Positions 56,874-64,000 of a stretch of DNA of 64,000 bases are shown here, one piece after another (the first letter of the stretch is position 1; every line of letters begins with the position of its first letter). A program made the position numbers and the translations under genes. Origin of the DNA: Cellulosimicrobium sp. Marseille-Q4280 (lineage in GTDB: Bacteria > Actinomycetota > Actinomycetes > Actinomycetales > Cellulomonadaceae). The notes below the pieces were generated by a model that saw nothing but the letters and a program-made list of their open reading frames with translations, ran no database searches and had not been told where the DNA came from. The stretch is taken from positions 558,001 to 622,000 of the forward strand of contig NZ_CALPBY010000001.1 in NCBI RefSeq assembly GCF_943181405.1, in the 5' to 3' direction.

Positions 56874-59422
56874 GCCGGGTCGTGGTCACCCGCGCGGGCG
56901 GGGGTGACGGAGGCGATGCGGTGCACCGCGACGGTGAGCTCGGCGTCGCGCGCAGGGTCCTGCGCGCGCAGCCGCCCGGCGTCCAGCGTCAACGGTCGCA
57001 CGAGCCGTCGGGTCGGGGACCCGACGACCTCGAGCCACACCGACGCGCCGTCGGCGATCGCCTCGCGCAGGAGACCCAACGCGGCCGCCGGGTCCGTTGT
57101 TCCATCGTCCCCGGCCTGCCGGACCGCGCCCCGCACCGCTGATCCCTCCGCGTCCCCGAGCGCACTGTCCGCGTCACCCGCGGGCGCCGTGCCCGTGCCC
57201 GACGACGCCCGCGCGCCACCGCGACCCGTCGCGCCTCCCGGGGCGCCGGGCAGGGCGGAGCCGCTCTGCGACCGCCGGGAGGAGGAGGCACCGGGACGGC
57301 CCGACGGCCTGCCGTCGTCCTGCCCTCGGGCCGCCGCGTCGTCGGCCGCGCGCAGCCGCGCGACGAGCGCCGCGTACCTCTCGCGAGCCGGCCCGGGGCG
57401 CCCGTCCCCGGCCCCCGGCCCGTCGTCGTCGGCGCCGGGACCGAACCCCGCCGCCGCGGCGCGGGCGCGTCGTCGGCCGACCACGTGTCGACCGCCACCC
57501 GGCGGACCGGTGCGCCGGCCGCCGTCGGCCACCAGCACCCGCCCGTCCGGGCCCTCGACCGCCGAGACCACGCCGCGGTCGCGCAGCGCAGCCTGGAGCT
57601 CGCCCGCCGGGACGGCCGCGACGAGCACGGTCGGCGCGATCCGCACGAGCCCGAGGTGCCGGAGCGCGGGCGCCTCGACCATGCCGGCGAGCAGGGCCGG
57701 GTCCTCCGCGCGGACGTAGCTCGACGCCGATCCCACCCGCACGCGCCCGTGCCGGCGCGCGGCGTCGCGCACGAGGTACTCGAGCGGCTGGGGGACCGGC
57801 GTGCGGGAGTGCGCGGCGAGGTCGTCGAGCAGGTCGTCCGCCGTGCGCCCGTGGTCGAGCGCACGTACGACCGACTCGGCGGAGAACCGGACCGTCGTCG
57901 CGGCGCCGCGCGACTCGACGTCGGCCGCGATCTCCACGAGCCGGCTCAGCGCGCCCGACGGTCGCCCCGGCACGATGCCCGTGAGGTCGCCCTGCAGCAG
58001 CAGCTCGTCGACCTCGGGCGGCAGGACGGCCTCGAACGCGGCGGGGAGCGCCGGAGCGCTCTCCTCGCCCTGGCCGAGCAGCGCGCGCCCCGGCGCCGAC
58101 AGCGCCCCCGCTCCCGTGACGCCCAGCAGCGCGGCCTCGCGCAGCAGCCCGGCGACGGCCTGCTCCGGCGGGACAGCGCGCGGCGTGCGCCAGCGCAGCA
58201 CCTCGACGACCTCGGGCGCGCCCGGCCCGCGCCCGGGGAGGTCCGCGAGGACGTCCAGCACGGTGCTCCGCAGCCGCGGCACCCACGGACGCCACAGCTC
58301 CGGGTCGAGCGCGCCGCGCAGCGCACCCTTCTCGTCGCGGCTGCCCACGAGCCACGGCGTGCGTCGGGAGCGCCACCAGCCGCGCGCGAGCGCGGCCCAG
58401 CGATCGCCGAGGTCGTCGTCCAGCCAGTCCTCGGCCGCAGCGGTCGCGGTGAACGACGGCGGGTCGTCGCCGTCGTCCGCGACCAGCCCTGCGGCGGCGG
58501 CGAGCTCGACGACCGCTGCCGCCGTCGCGTCGTCGACCTCGAGCGTCGTGGCGGCGCGGCGCAGCTCCCGCACGCCGAGCCCGCCGGAGCGCAGCACGCC
58601 GGGCGGGTCCTGCCACGCCGTGACGAGCCGGGCCACGAGCCGCACGGCCTCGATCCCGGCGCTCGCGGACTCGGCGTCGACGGTCGTCGCCGGGACCTCG
58701 CGGACGTCCGGCACCGATGGGCTCGTGCGCACGTCACGGTGGGTGCGGCCGCCGCGCAGCGCGAGCCCGACCTCGCGCGGCAGGACGACGTGCCGGTCGT
58801 CGGTGGCGTGCAGGTACCCGCGGTCGACGAGCCATCCCACGGCGCGCCGGGCCGCCGGGTCGGTACGCGGTGCGACGCCGACGGGTGGCCCCCACGTGAG
58901 CGCGTCGAGGATGGCCGTCGCACCGGGCGGGGCGTCGGCGGGGAGCGGGACCGCCGGGACGTCGTCGGGCGCGACGCCCGCCGCAGGGCCGAGGCCGGCG
59001 GGGTAGGGCCCGAGGATCTCGGCCAGGCCGGGAGCGGGGCGACGGCTCGCGGGCCGCGCAGGGTCGGGGGACCAGACGAGCGCGGCCTCGGCGAGGTGCG
59101 CCAGAGCCTCCGTGGTCGACCGGACGCCTGCCGTGCCACGCGTGCCGAGCGCGGCGGCGACGTCGCGCGCCGTCGTCGGACCGGTCACCGGGTCCAGCAG
59201 CAGCACGGACTCGAGCACGTGCAGCTCGAACGCGCTCAGCCCGGCGAGAGCCCGCTCCAGGCTCGTGCGGCTCGACGCGCGGGCAGCGAGCGACAGGAGC
59301 GTCGACGGCGAGGGCGTGGCCAGGTCAGGGCGTCTGGTCAGGAGCGCGACGAGGCGCGCGTCGTCGCTCGAGCGCAGCGTGTCGCTGAACGTCGCGGACC
59401 GCCCGGACGTGGAGATGGCCAT
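56867..59422 (-). CDS. Helicase-associated domain protein (XPB/Ssl2-like partner)
   Basis: The 851-residue protein belongs to the actinobacterial family called helicase-associated domain or XPB/Ssl2-like. It lacks ATPase motifs. Several winged-helix-like repeats are suggested by LVDRGYLHATDDRHVVLPRE and similar stretches. The XPB_DRD-like segment VDELLLQGDLTGIVPGRPSG lies near residue 510. Residues ~670-780 are a disordered Gly/Ser/Arg-rich linker before a final small domain. It precedes the XPB gene in the same direction, so the two likely form an operon. TAGCAT (minus strand, 59430-59435) lies 7 nt before the ATG. Confidence 0.9.
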   Translation of the reverse strand: MAISTSGRSATFSDTLRSSDDARLVALLTRRPDLATPSPSTLLSLAARASSRTSLERALAGLSAFELHVLESVLLLDPVTGPTTARDVAAALGTRGTAGVRSTTEALAHLAEAALVWSPDPARPASRRPAPGLAEILGPYPAGLGPAAGVAPDDVPAVPLPADAPPGATAILDALTWGPPVGVAPRTDPAARRAVGWLVDRGYLHATDDRHVVLPREVGLALRGGRTHRDVRTSPSVPDVREVPATTVDAESASAGIEAVRLVARLVTAWQDPPGVLRSGGLGVRELRRAATTLEVDDATAAAVVELAAAAGLVADDGDDPPSFTATAAAEDWLDDDLGDRWAALARGWWRSRRTPWLVGSRDEKGALRGALDPELWRPWVPRLRSTVLDVLADLPGRGPGAPEVVEVLRWRTPRAVPPEQAVAGLLREAALLGVTGAGALSAPGRALLGQGEESAPALPAAFEAVLPPEVDELLLQGDLTGIVPGRPSGALSRLVEIAADVESRGAATTVRFSAESVVRALDHGRTADDLLDDLAAHSRTPVPQPLEYLVRDAARRHGRVRVGSASSYVRAEDPALLAGMVEAPALRHLGLVRIAPTVLVAAVPAGELQAALRDRGVVSAVEGPDGRVLVADGGRRTGPPGGGRHVVGRRRARAAAAGFGPGADDDGPGAGDGRPGPARERYAALVARLRAADDAAARGQDDGRPSGRPGASSSRRSQSGSALPGAPGGATGRGGARASSGTGTAPAGDADSALGDAEGSAVRGAVRQAGDDGTTDPAAALGLLREAIADGASVWLEVVGSPTRRLVRPLTLDAGRLRAQDPARDAELTVAVHRIASVTPARAGDHDPAR

Positions 59423-59513
59423 CCGTTCGATGCTACGCGGACGGAGCGCACGCGACGGCACGGGCCGTGGCGTCGTCGTCCGACATCGCGAGATCGCGAG
59501 ATCGGCAGGAACG

Positions 59514-59648
59514 CGCGAGACCGGTCCTAGCAAGGACCGATCTCACGTGGAGGGACCGATCTCGCGTGGAGGGACCGATCTCGCGTGGAGGGACCGATCT
59601 CGCGTCGACGGACCGGTCTCGCGTCGACGGACCGGTCTCGCGTGGACC
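59514..59648. repeat. Left flanking hairpin and 19-bp array of the AbiEi-like gene
   Basis: A hairpin (59514-59527 with 59534-59547, 12 of 14 paired) is followed by six 19-bp units starting at 59535, 59554, 59573, 59592, 59611 and 59630. Each reads GACCGATCTCGCG plus a variable end. The array runs to within 6 bp of the stop codon of the AbiEi-like gene. Confidence 0.92.
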
Positions 59649-59653
59649 ACCTG

Positions 59654-60631
59654 CTAGCGGCCGTGGGCGGTGACCCGAGGGAGCGGCGGCAGCAACCGGT
59701 CCGGGCGTAACGACCGGACGACCTCGGGCGGCAGCGCCGCCAGGACGCGGTGCTCGACGGACGCCGCCGAGTCCGACGCCATGAAGCGCAGCATCCGCCA
59801 CCGGGCACGCTCGGCGGCTTCCTGACGGCGCTTCTCCTGGACAAGGACGCGACCCGGGTCGTCTAGCGGCGCGAGACCGTCGCCGGAGGTCCGGTACTTG
59901 ACCAGCCCGTCGAACTCGAGCAGCAGCCGCCACTGCTCCCAGCCGGCGTCAGCGCGGACCCGGCCGATCGACGTACGGATCTCGAGCTGCGTCGTCGGAC
60001 GCGGCAGGCCGAGACGGAGCACCACGTACCGCAGCCACGACTCCCACGCGGACTCGGCACCGGCGTCGGCGAGCTCGAGGACGTGCCTCGCCCGGCGGAC
60101 GCCGCGCGCTCCGGGAACCTGGCGGTCCAGCACGGCGGCGACGTCCTCGCGTCGTATGCCGGACGCCAGCGCCGAGTCGGCGACGACGAGACCGTCGAGC
60201 GGGGGCGACGTGCGCAGGCAGTCCGCCACGGTGCGAGCGGGCGACGTCACCGGCAGACCGCCGAGGATCACACGCTCGCCCGCGCCGAGCGGAAGACGGT
60301 GCCGTGTCACGTCGTCCGCCGAGACGCTCGACGCGTTGTACGCCTGGACCACGTGCGTCGTCCGCGGTGGTGTCCACAGGCGGAAGCCGTGGAGGAGCGC
60401 GGCCGTCGTGTGACTCAGCGTGTGCTCGGCCGAGAGCTGGAGGTGGAGCGCCCGGGCGCGGTCGGCGGCGAGCTCGCGCTCCGCGACGTGTCGGGAAGAG
60501 GGCGGCGGGGACTGCGGGCGGTACGCGCCGCGTCGCACCCGTTCCCACGCGCCGTCGTGCACGGCCTGGGCCGCGGTGCCGGGCGGGTGCTCACGGGCGA
60601 GGAAGATCGGGCGGTCGTGGTCCGGGCTCAT
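59654..60631 (-). CDS. AbiEi-type antitoxin-domain protein with DUF559/nuclease-like C-terminus
   Basis: The 325-residue protein begins with a winged-helix-like region (about 1-60) of the AbiEi antitoxin type. A middle domain contains HTTAALLHGFRLWTPP and VTSPARTVADCLR. The C-terminal domain has the acidic pattern of a Vsr/DUF559 restriction-like fold: ESAWESWLR, RVRADAGW, LLEFDGLVKY and EKRRQEAAE. No AbiEii toxin gene is adjacent, so a classical two-gene toxin-antitoxin role is not supported. Such single genes are frequent in actinobacteria and their function is unsettled. Mirrored repeat arrays flank it. Confidence 0.82.
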   Translation of the reverse strand: MSPDHDRPIFLAREHPPGTAAQAVHDGAWERVRRGAYRPQSPPPSSRHVAERELAADRARALHLQLSAEHTLSHTTAALLHGFRLWTPPRTTHVVQAYNASSVSADDVTRHRLPLGAGERVILGGLPVTSPARTVADCLRTSPPLDGLVVADSALASGIRREDVAAVLDRQVPGARGVRRARHVLELADAGAESAWESWLRYVVLRLGLPRPTTQLEIRTSIGRVRADAGWEQWRLLLEFDGLVKYRTSGDGLAPLDDPGRVLVQEKRRQEAAERARWRMLRFMASDSAASVEHRVLAALPPEVVRSLRPDRLLPPLPRVTAHGR

Positions 60632-60771
60632 GGAGGGAGCGTGTCCCGCGCGCTCGCTCGTCGTCTCGAGCGAGCCGCGTGCCTGTGGACGGGCTCACCA
60701 CCGCCGGGCCTCTGGACGGCCAGGACCCTGCCATCACGCCGTGACCCGTTGGCGCACGGGGGATGACCGTC

Positions 60772-60840
60772 GAGATCGGTCGGGCGGCGCGAGATCGGTC
60801 GGACGACGCGAGATCGGTCCTGCAGAGGACCGATCTCGCG
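60772..60840. repeat. Right flanking 19-bp array and hairpin of the AbiEi-like gene
   Basis: GAGATCGGTC begins at 60772, 60791 and 60810 with a 19-bp period. The last unit is the left arm of a perfect 14-bp hairpin (60807-60820 with 60827-60840, loop TGCAGA). Orientation is opposite to the left array, with the hairpin on the outer side. Bases 60632-60770 show no further feature. Confidence 0.92.
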
Positions 60841-60899
60841 CCAACCGGCCGATCTCGGTGCCGGGTCTTCGCACGCCGTCTCCCCGTACCCCGGGAGCG

Positions 60900-61832
60900 T
60901 CAGCCGCGCGCGGTGCGCCGGCACACCTCGTCCCATGGCGTCGGCTCGATGCCGAACCGCGCCCGAGCCGCCGAGTCGTCGAGGACGTACGGGCGCTCCC
61001 ACTGGTAGATCAGCTCGCGCAGCTCGCGGAGCAGCGGCGAGAACAGCCCCGCGGCGGCGAGGCCCGGCCCGCGCAGCGACCGGACCCGCACGGGCGGCAG
61101 CCCGACGCTCGCGAGCACGTCCGTGAGCGCCTGCGCCTGGCTGCGAGGAGCGTTGCTCGGCGTGTGCCACGTGCGGCCGTGCGCGCCGGGGTCCTCTGCG
61201 GCCGCGACGAGGGTGCGCGCGGCGTCCTGCACGTCGGTGAAGGTGTGGGGCAGATCGGTGCGCCCCATCATCGTCACGCTCCTCCCGCGTGACGCCGCCG
61301 GGACGACGCGCGACACGTGGCCGTTCCCGCCGACACCCGGCCCCATGAAGTCGGAGCTGCGCACCTCGACGGCACGGACCCGGCCGGCCCGGTGCGCGGC
61401 GAGCGCGTCGGCCCACAGGCGGGCACGCAGCATGCCCTTGTGGTCGGTCGCGGCGTCGGGCAGGTCCCCCGTCATGGGGCCGTCGACGGGTCCGTACGGG
61501 TAGAGGTTGCCCGTGATCGCGTAGACCGCGCCGCTGTGCCCGGCGGCCGTGAGCATCGACGCGGCGAGAGGCGGCCAGACTCGTTCCCACTGCGTGTAGT
61601 CGCCGGGGTTCGCGCAGTTGTAGAGGACGTCCGAGCCCTCGGACAGGCGGCTGAGGGCGTCGGCGTCGGACGCGTCGAGCGCGACGTGGCGGACACCGGG
61701 GATCCCCGCGTCGCGCCCGCTGCGCGTCACGACGGTGACGGACGACCCGCGCGCGGCGAGCAGCTCCGCGACGTGGCGGCCGACCGGGCCCGCGCCGACG
61801 ACGAGGTGGCGGTCGAGAGGGGTGCTGGGCAT
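60900..61832 (-). CDS. NAD(P)-dependent epimerase/reductase (extended SDR-like)
   Basis: The 310-residue protein begins with a Rossmann fold, LVVGAGPVGRHVAELLAARG, followed by VTVVTRSGRD for the cofactor ribose. A later ITGNLYPYG segment holds a tyrosine near the usual active-site position, but no clear YxxxK is seen. Similar proteins are annotated as NAD-dependent epimerase/dehydratase, and the substrate is unknown. It is divergent from a TetR regulator with three palindromic sites between them, so it is probably repressed by that regulator and induced by its ligand. Confidence 0.85.
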   Translation of the reverse strand: MPSTPLDRHLVVGAGPVGRHVAELLAARGSSVTVVTRSGRDAGIPGVRHVALDASDADALSRLSEGSDVLYNCANPGDYTQWERVWPPLAASMLTAAGHSGAVYAITGNLYPYGPVDGPMTGDLPDAATDHKGMLRARLWADALAAHRAGRVRAVEVRSSDFMGPGVGGNGHVSRVVPAASRGRSVTMMGRTDLPHTFTDVQDAARTLVAAAEDPGAHGRTWHTPSNAPRSQAQALTDVLASVGLPPVRVRSLRGPGLAAAGLFSPLLRELRELIYQWERPYVLDDSAARARFGIEPTPWDEVCRRTARG

Positions 61833-61848
61833 GACGGTCTCCGTTTCC

Positions 61849-61933
61849 GAGAGCGGTGCTCTCACTTCGAGGAGCCTGACACGGTCCGCCGGACAAATCA
61901 AGAGCAGTGCTCTCGTTGGTGGGCAGCGCTCTC
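61849..61933. promoter_or_regulatory. Three operator-like palindromes, AGAGCNNTGCTCT type
   Basis: GAGAGC-GGT-GCTCTC lies at 61849-61863 and AGAGCAGTGCTCT at 61901-61913. A degenerate third site, 12 of 15 matches to the second, lies at 61919-61933. They fill the 120-bp gap between the divergent epimerase and TetR genes and are the likely TetR targets. Confidence 0.75.
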
Positions 61934-61952
61934 GTCTGCCACGCTGGACCGC

Positions 61953-62696
61953 ATGGCAGCACCCCGGAACGCCCGCGCCCTGGCCCGAGAGACCCTGACG
62001 CGCGAGATCCTCGACGCCGCGCGCGCACGGCTCGCGACCGACGGCCCAGGCGCCCTCTCGCTCCGGGCGGTCGCGCGCGACGTCGGCATGGTCTCGTCGG
62101 CCGTATACCGGTACTTCCCGAGCCGCGACGCGCTCCTCACGGCGCTGCTCGTCGAGTGCTACGACGAGCTCGGCGCCGCCGTCGAGGGCGCCGAGGCCGC
62201 CGTCGCGCGGGACGATCACCAGGGCCGCTGGCTCGCCGCGTCCCGGGCGCTGCGGGCGTGGTGCGTCGGGCGGCCCGGCGACTTCGCGCTGCTCTACGGC
62301 ACGCCGGTGCCCGGCTACGCCGCGCCGCGCGACACCGTCGAGCCCGCGACGCGCGTCGTGCGGGTCCTCGTCCGGATCGTCGGCGACGCATGGGTGGCCG
62401 GGCGAGAACCCCTCCCGGCGCCGGAGGGCGCCGACGACGCCACCGCGCTCGTCGCCGACGCCCGCGCCTACGTCGCCGCGCGCGGGCTGGTCGGGCCGGA
62501 CGCGCCGACGGAGAGTGTCGTGCGGACTCTCATCGCCTGGACGACCCTGTTCGGCACGGTCTCGTTCGAGCTGTTCGGGCACCTCGAGCGTACGGTCGGG
62601 GACCGCGCGTCGTGGTTCGACGCCGTCGCGCTCCGGCTGGGCGCGGACCTCGGCGTCGTCGGGCGCGCCGCCGACCCCGGGAGCGGTGCGCCCTGA
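61953..62696 (+). CDS. TetR/AcrR-family transcriptional regulator
   Basis: The 247-residue regulator has an N-terminal helix-turn-helix with LSLRAVARDVGMVSSAVYRY and FPSRDALLTALL. A C-terminal TetR_C_13-like ligand domain carries FALLYGTPVPGY and TLFGTVSFELFGHL, a form common in actinobacteria. The ATG at 61953 begins MAAPRNARA. Palindromes in the divergent promoter region suggest it represses itself and the epimerase gene. Confidence 0.92.
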   Translation: MAAPRNARALARETLTREILDAARARLATDGPGALSLRAVARDVGMVSSAVYRYFPSRDALLTALLVECYDELGAAVEGAEAAVARDDHQGRWLAASRALRAWCVGRPGDFALLYGTPVPGYAAPRDTVEPATRVVRVLVRIVGDAWVAGREPLPAPEGADDATALVADARAYVAARGLVGPDAPTESVVRTLIAWTTLFGTVSFELFGHLERTVGDRASWFDAVALRLGADLGVVGRAADPGSGAP

Positions 62697-62789
62697 GCTG
62701 CCGTCCGGCGGGCGGTATCGATGCGGCGACTGCCCGACGAGGCCGGTAGCCTGATGGCTCTGGTCCCTACGAGCACGAACGAGGTCTAC

Positions 62790-63173
62790 GTGCCCACCGG
62801 CAAGGTCAAGTGGTTCGACACCGAGCGCGGCTTCGGCTTCATCGCCGACGACGACGGCGGCGAGGTCTTCCTGCACGCCTCCGCGCTCCCCGCGGGCGCG
62901 CCCGCCCCCAAGCCCGGAGCGCGCGTCGACTTCGGCGTCGCCGACGGCCGTCGTGGCCCCCAGGCCCTGGCCGTCAAGCTCCTCGACCCCGCGCCGTCGG
63001 TCGTCAAGGCGAAGCGCCGCTCGGCCGACGAGATGGCCGTGATCGTGGAGGACCTCATCAAGGAGCTCGACGGGATCGGCAACGGCCTGCGCCGCGGCCG
63101 CTACCCGGAGAAGGGCAAGGCGACGAAGGTCGCCGCCGTGCTGCGCGCGGTCGCGGACGAGATCGAGGCCTGA
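62790..63173 (+). CDS. Cold-shock-domain protein with C-terminal extension
   Basis: The 127-residue protein begins with a cold-shock domain (PTGKVKWFDTERGFGFIADD). RNP1 is RGFGFI and the RNP2 equivalent is EVFLHASAL. The conserved C-terminal extension contains VKAKRRSADEMAVIVEDLIKEL and LRRGRYPEKGKATKVAAVL, as in a widespread actinobacterial family. It probably binds nucleic acid. The GTG at 62790 matches the family start and follows GAGG. Only 2 bp separate it from the DUF3027 gene. Confidence 0.92.
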   Translation: MPTGKVKWFDTERGFGFIADDDGGEVFLHASALPAGAPAPKPGARVDFGVADGRRGPQALAVKLLDPAPSVVKAKRRSADEMAVIVEDLIKELDGIGNGLRRGRYPEKGKATKVAAVLRAVADEIEA

Positions 63174-63175
63174 GC

Positions 63176-64000
63176 ATGAGTGCCGTGGCAGCTGCCGAGG
63201 AGCGCGTACGCGGGGTGTCCGCGCGCGCCGCGCGCGACGCCGTCCTGACGGGCGCCGTCGACGTCGCCCGCGCCGCGGCCGAGGAGGTCGCGGAGAACCC
63301 TCAGGACGTCGGCGAGCACCTCGGCACGGTCGCGGAGGCCGACCGGCTCATCTCCCACCGGTTCGCGTGCACGATGCGCGGGTACTCCGGCTGGCACTGG
63401 ACCGTGACCCTCGCACGCGTGCCGCGCGGGCGCGTCGCGACCGTGTGCGAGGTGGAGCTCTTGCCCGGCGACGGCGCGCTGCTCGCGCCCGCGTGGCTCC
63501 CGTGGTCGGAGCGCCTGCGGCCCGGCGACGTGGGCCCCGGCGACGTCCTGCCCTTCCGCGCGGACGACCCGCGCCTCGAGCCCGGCTACGTGCCGACCGG
63601 CGACGAGGAGGAGGACGCCGTCGCGATCGAGGAGCTCGCGCTCGCACGGGCGCGCGTGCTCTCGCCGGAGGGCCGGGACGAGGCCGCCGAGCGCTGGTAC
63701 CGCGGCTCGCGCGGCCCGACGACGCGTGGCGCCGTCGCGTCGGCGGCCGAGTGCGGGTCGTGCGGCTTCCTCGTGCCCCTCCAGGGTGCGCTCGGCCAGG
63801 TGTTCGGCGTGTGCGCGAACGCGTGGTCGCCCGACGACGGCAAGGTCGTGAGCCTCGACCACGGTTGCGGCGCGCACTCCGAGACCGACGTCGACCCCCA
63901 GCCGAGCGACTGGCCCGACGCCGCGCCGCTCATCGACGAGATGCACGTCGAGCTCGTCTCGATGCTCGAGGCGGCGGCTCCGGCCGAGCCTCCGGCCGCG
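63176..64000 (+). CDS. DUF3027 family protein (partial, runs off the window)
   Basis: From the ATG at 63176 the frame is open for 275 codons to the window end without a stop. It reads MSAVAAAEERVRGVSARAAR at the start, then FACTMRGYSGWHWTVTLARV, LPWSERLRPGDVGPGDVLP and a zinc-ribbon-like AECGSCGFLVP followed by FGVCANAWSPDDGKVVSLDH and a further CGAH. This matches the actinobacterial DUF3027 family, of unknown function. It is coupled to the preceding cold-shock gene. Confidence 0.85.
   Translation, partial: MSAVAAAEERVRGVSARAARDAVLTGAVDVARAAAEEVAENPQDVGEHLGTVAEADRLISHRFACTMRGYSGWHWTVTLARVPRGRVATVCEVELLPGDGALLAPAWLPWSERLRPGDVGPGDVLPFRADDPRLEPGYVPTGDEEEDAVAIEELALARARVLSPEGRDEAAERWYRGSRGPTTRGAVASAAECGSCGFLVPLQGALGQVFGVCANAWSPDDGKVVSLDHGCGAHSETDVDPQPSDWPDAAPLIDEMHVELVSMLEAAAPAEPPAA

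Noticed and set aside
59654-60631. Complete type IV AbiE toxin-antitoxin pair
   Set aside because: No AbiEii nucleotidyltransferase toxin gene lies on either side.

Overview
The window is GC-rich actinobacterial chromosome, most like a Micrococcales member of the Cellulomonas/Cellulosimicrobium/Promicromonospora group. This rests on overall protein resemblance and on neighbourhoods typical of such genomes: ispD-ispF-cysS-rlmB, the XPB/Ssl2 helicase pair, DUF3263 next to LytR_C, and a small Csp-like protein next to DUF3027. No phage, plasmid or insertion-sequence transposase was seen. GTG starts are common, one TTG start occurs, and at least nine genes start 6-8 nt after a TANNNT box without a Shine-Dalgarno sequence, as expected of leaderless mRNAs.

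Layout. 1-7.3 kb: tail of probable ispD, ispF, a lipoprotein, a TetR regulator, a divergent FAD oxidase / PLP aldolase-like pair, cysS and rlmB. 7.3-12.7 kb: a DUF4032 kinase-like protein, a sugar-ABC ATPase and otsA-otsB (trehalose), all on the minus strand. 12.7-22.7 kb: a Ser/Thr kinase with a membrane tail, a small membrane protein, a DsbA-like oxidoreductase, tRNA-Thr, an SGNH hydrolase, ung, DUF3263, LytR_C, cspA, an FAD oxidoreductase and a GH15-like secreted protein. 22.7-24.7 kb: a stand-alone groEL under two CIRCE operators.

24.9-44.5 kb is a urea island: ureABC-ureF-ureG-ureD, a CbiM/NikM-type nickel permease, a large membrane-anchored glycosidase-like protein, the urea ABC transporter urtABCDE, a GntR/FCD regulator and a three-module urea carboxylase. 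Urea would be imported by Urt, split by urease (with nickel from CbiM and maturation by UreDFG), and possibly also carboxylated. There is no ureE (UreG carries a His-rich tail) and no allophanate hydrolase in view. ureA and urtA share a 12-bp-phased CGTATA-type motif that could be a common operator.

44.5-64 kb: a WXG100 protein, an HD-type hydrolase, a PhoPR-like two-component pair, a winged-helix protein, a NYN-domain protein, a glutamine amidotransferase, PspA, a TPM-domain membrane protein with an apparent frameshift, the XPB helicase and its partner, an AbiEi/DUF559-like gene flanked by mirrored repeat arrays, an NAD(P)-epimerase / TetR pair with three operator-like palindromes, a Csp-like protein and a DUF3027 protein cut by the window end.

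The most unusual feature is the repeat content between genes. Four copies (A-D) of a cruciform-like element share a 45-47 nt core, have copy-specific but self-complementary long stems, and show a paired insertion in an inner stem. Two copies (E1, E2) of a second hairpin family, two pairs of a GTGTCAGG...CCTGACAC palindrome (one inside ureD), a triplicated 94-bp unit at the XPB stop codon, and several short tandem arrays were also found.
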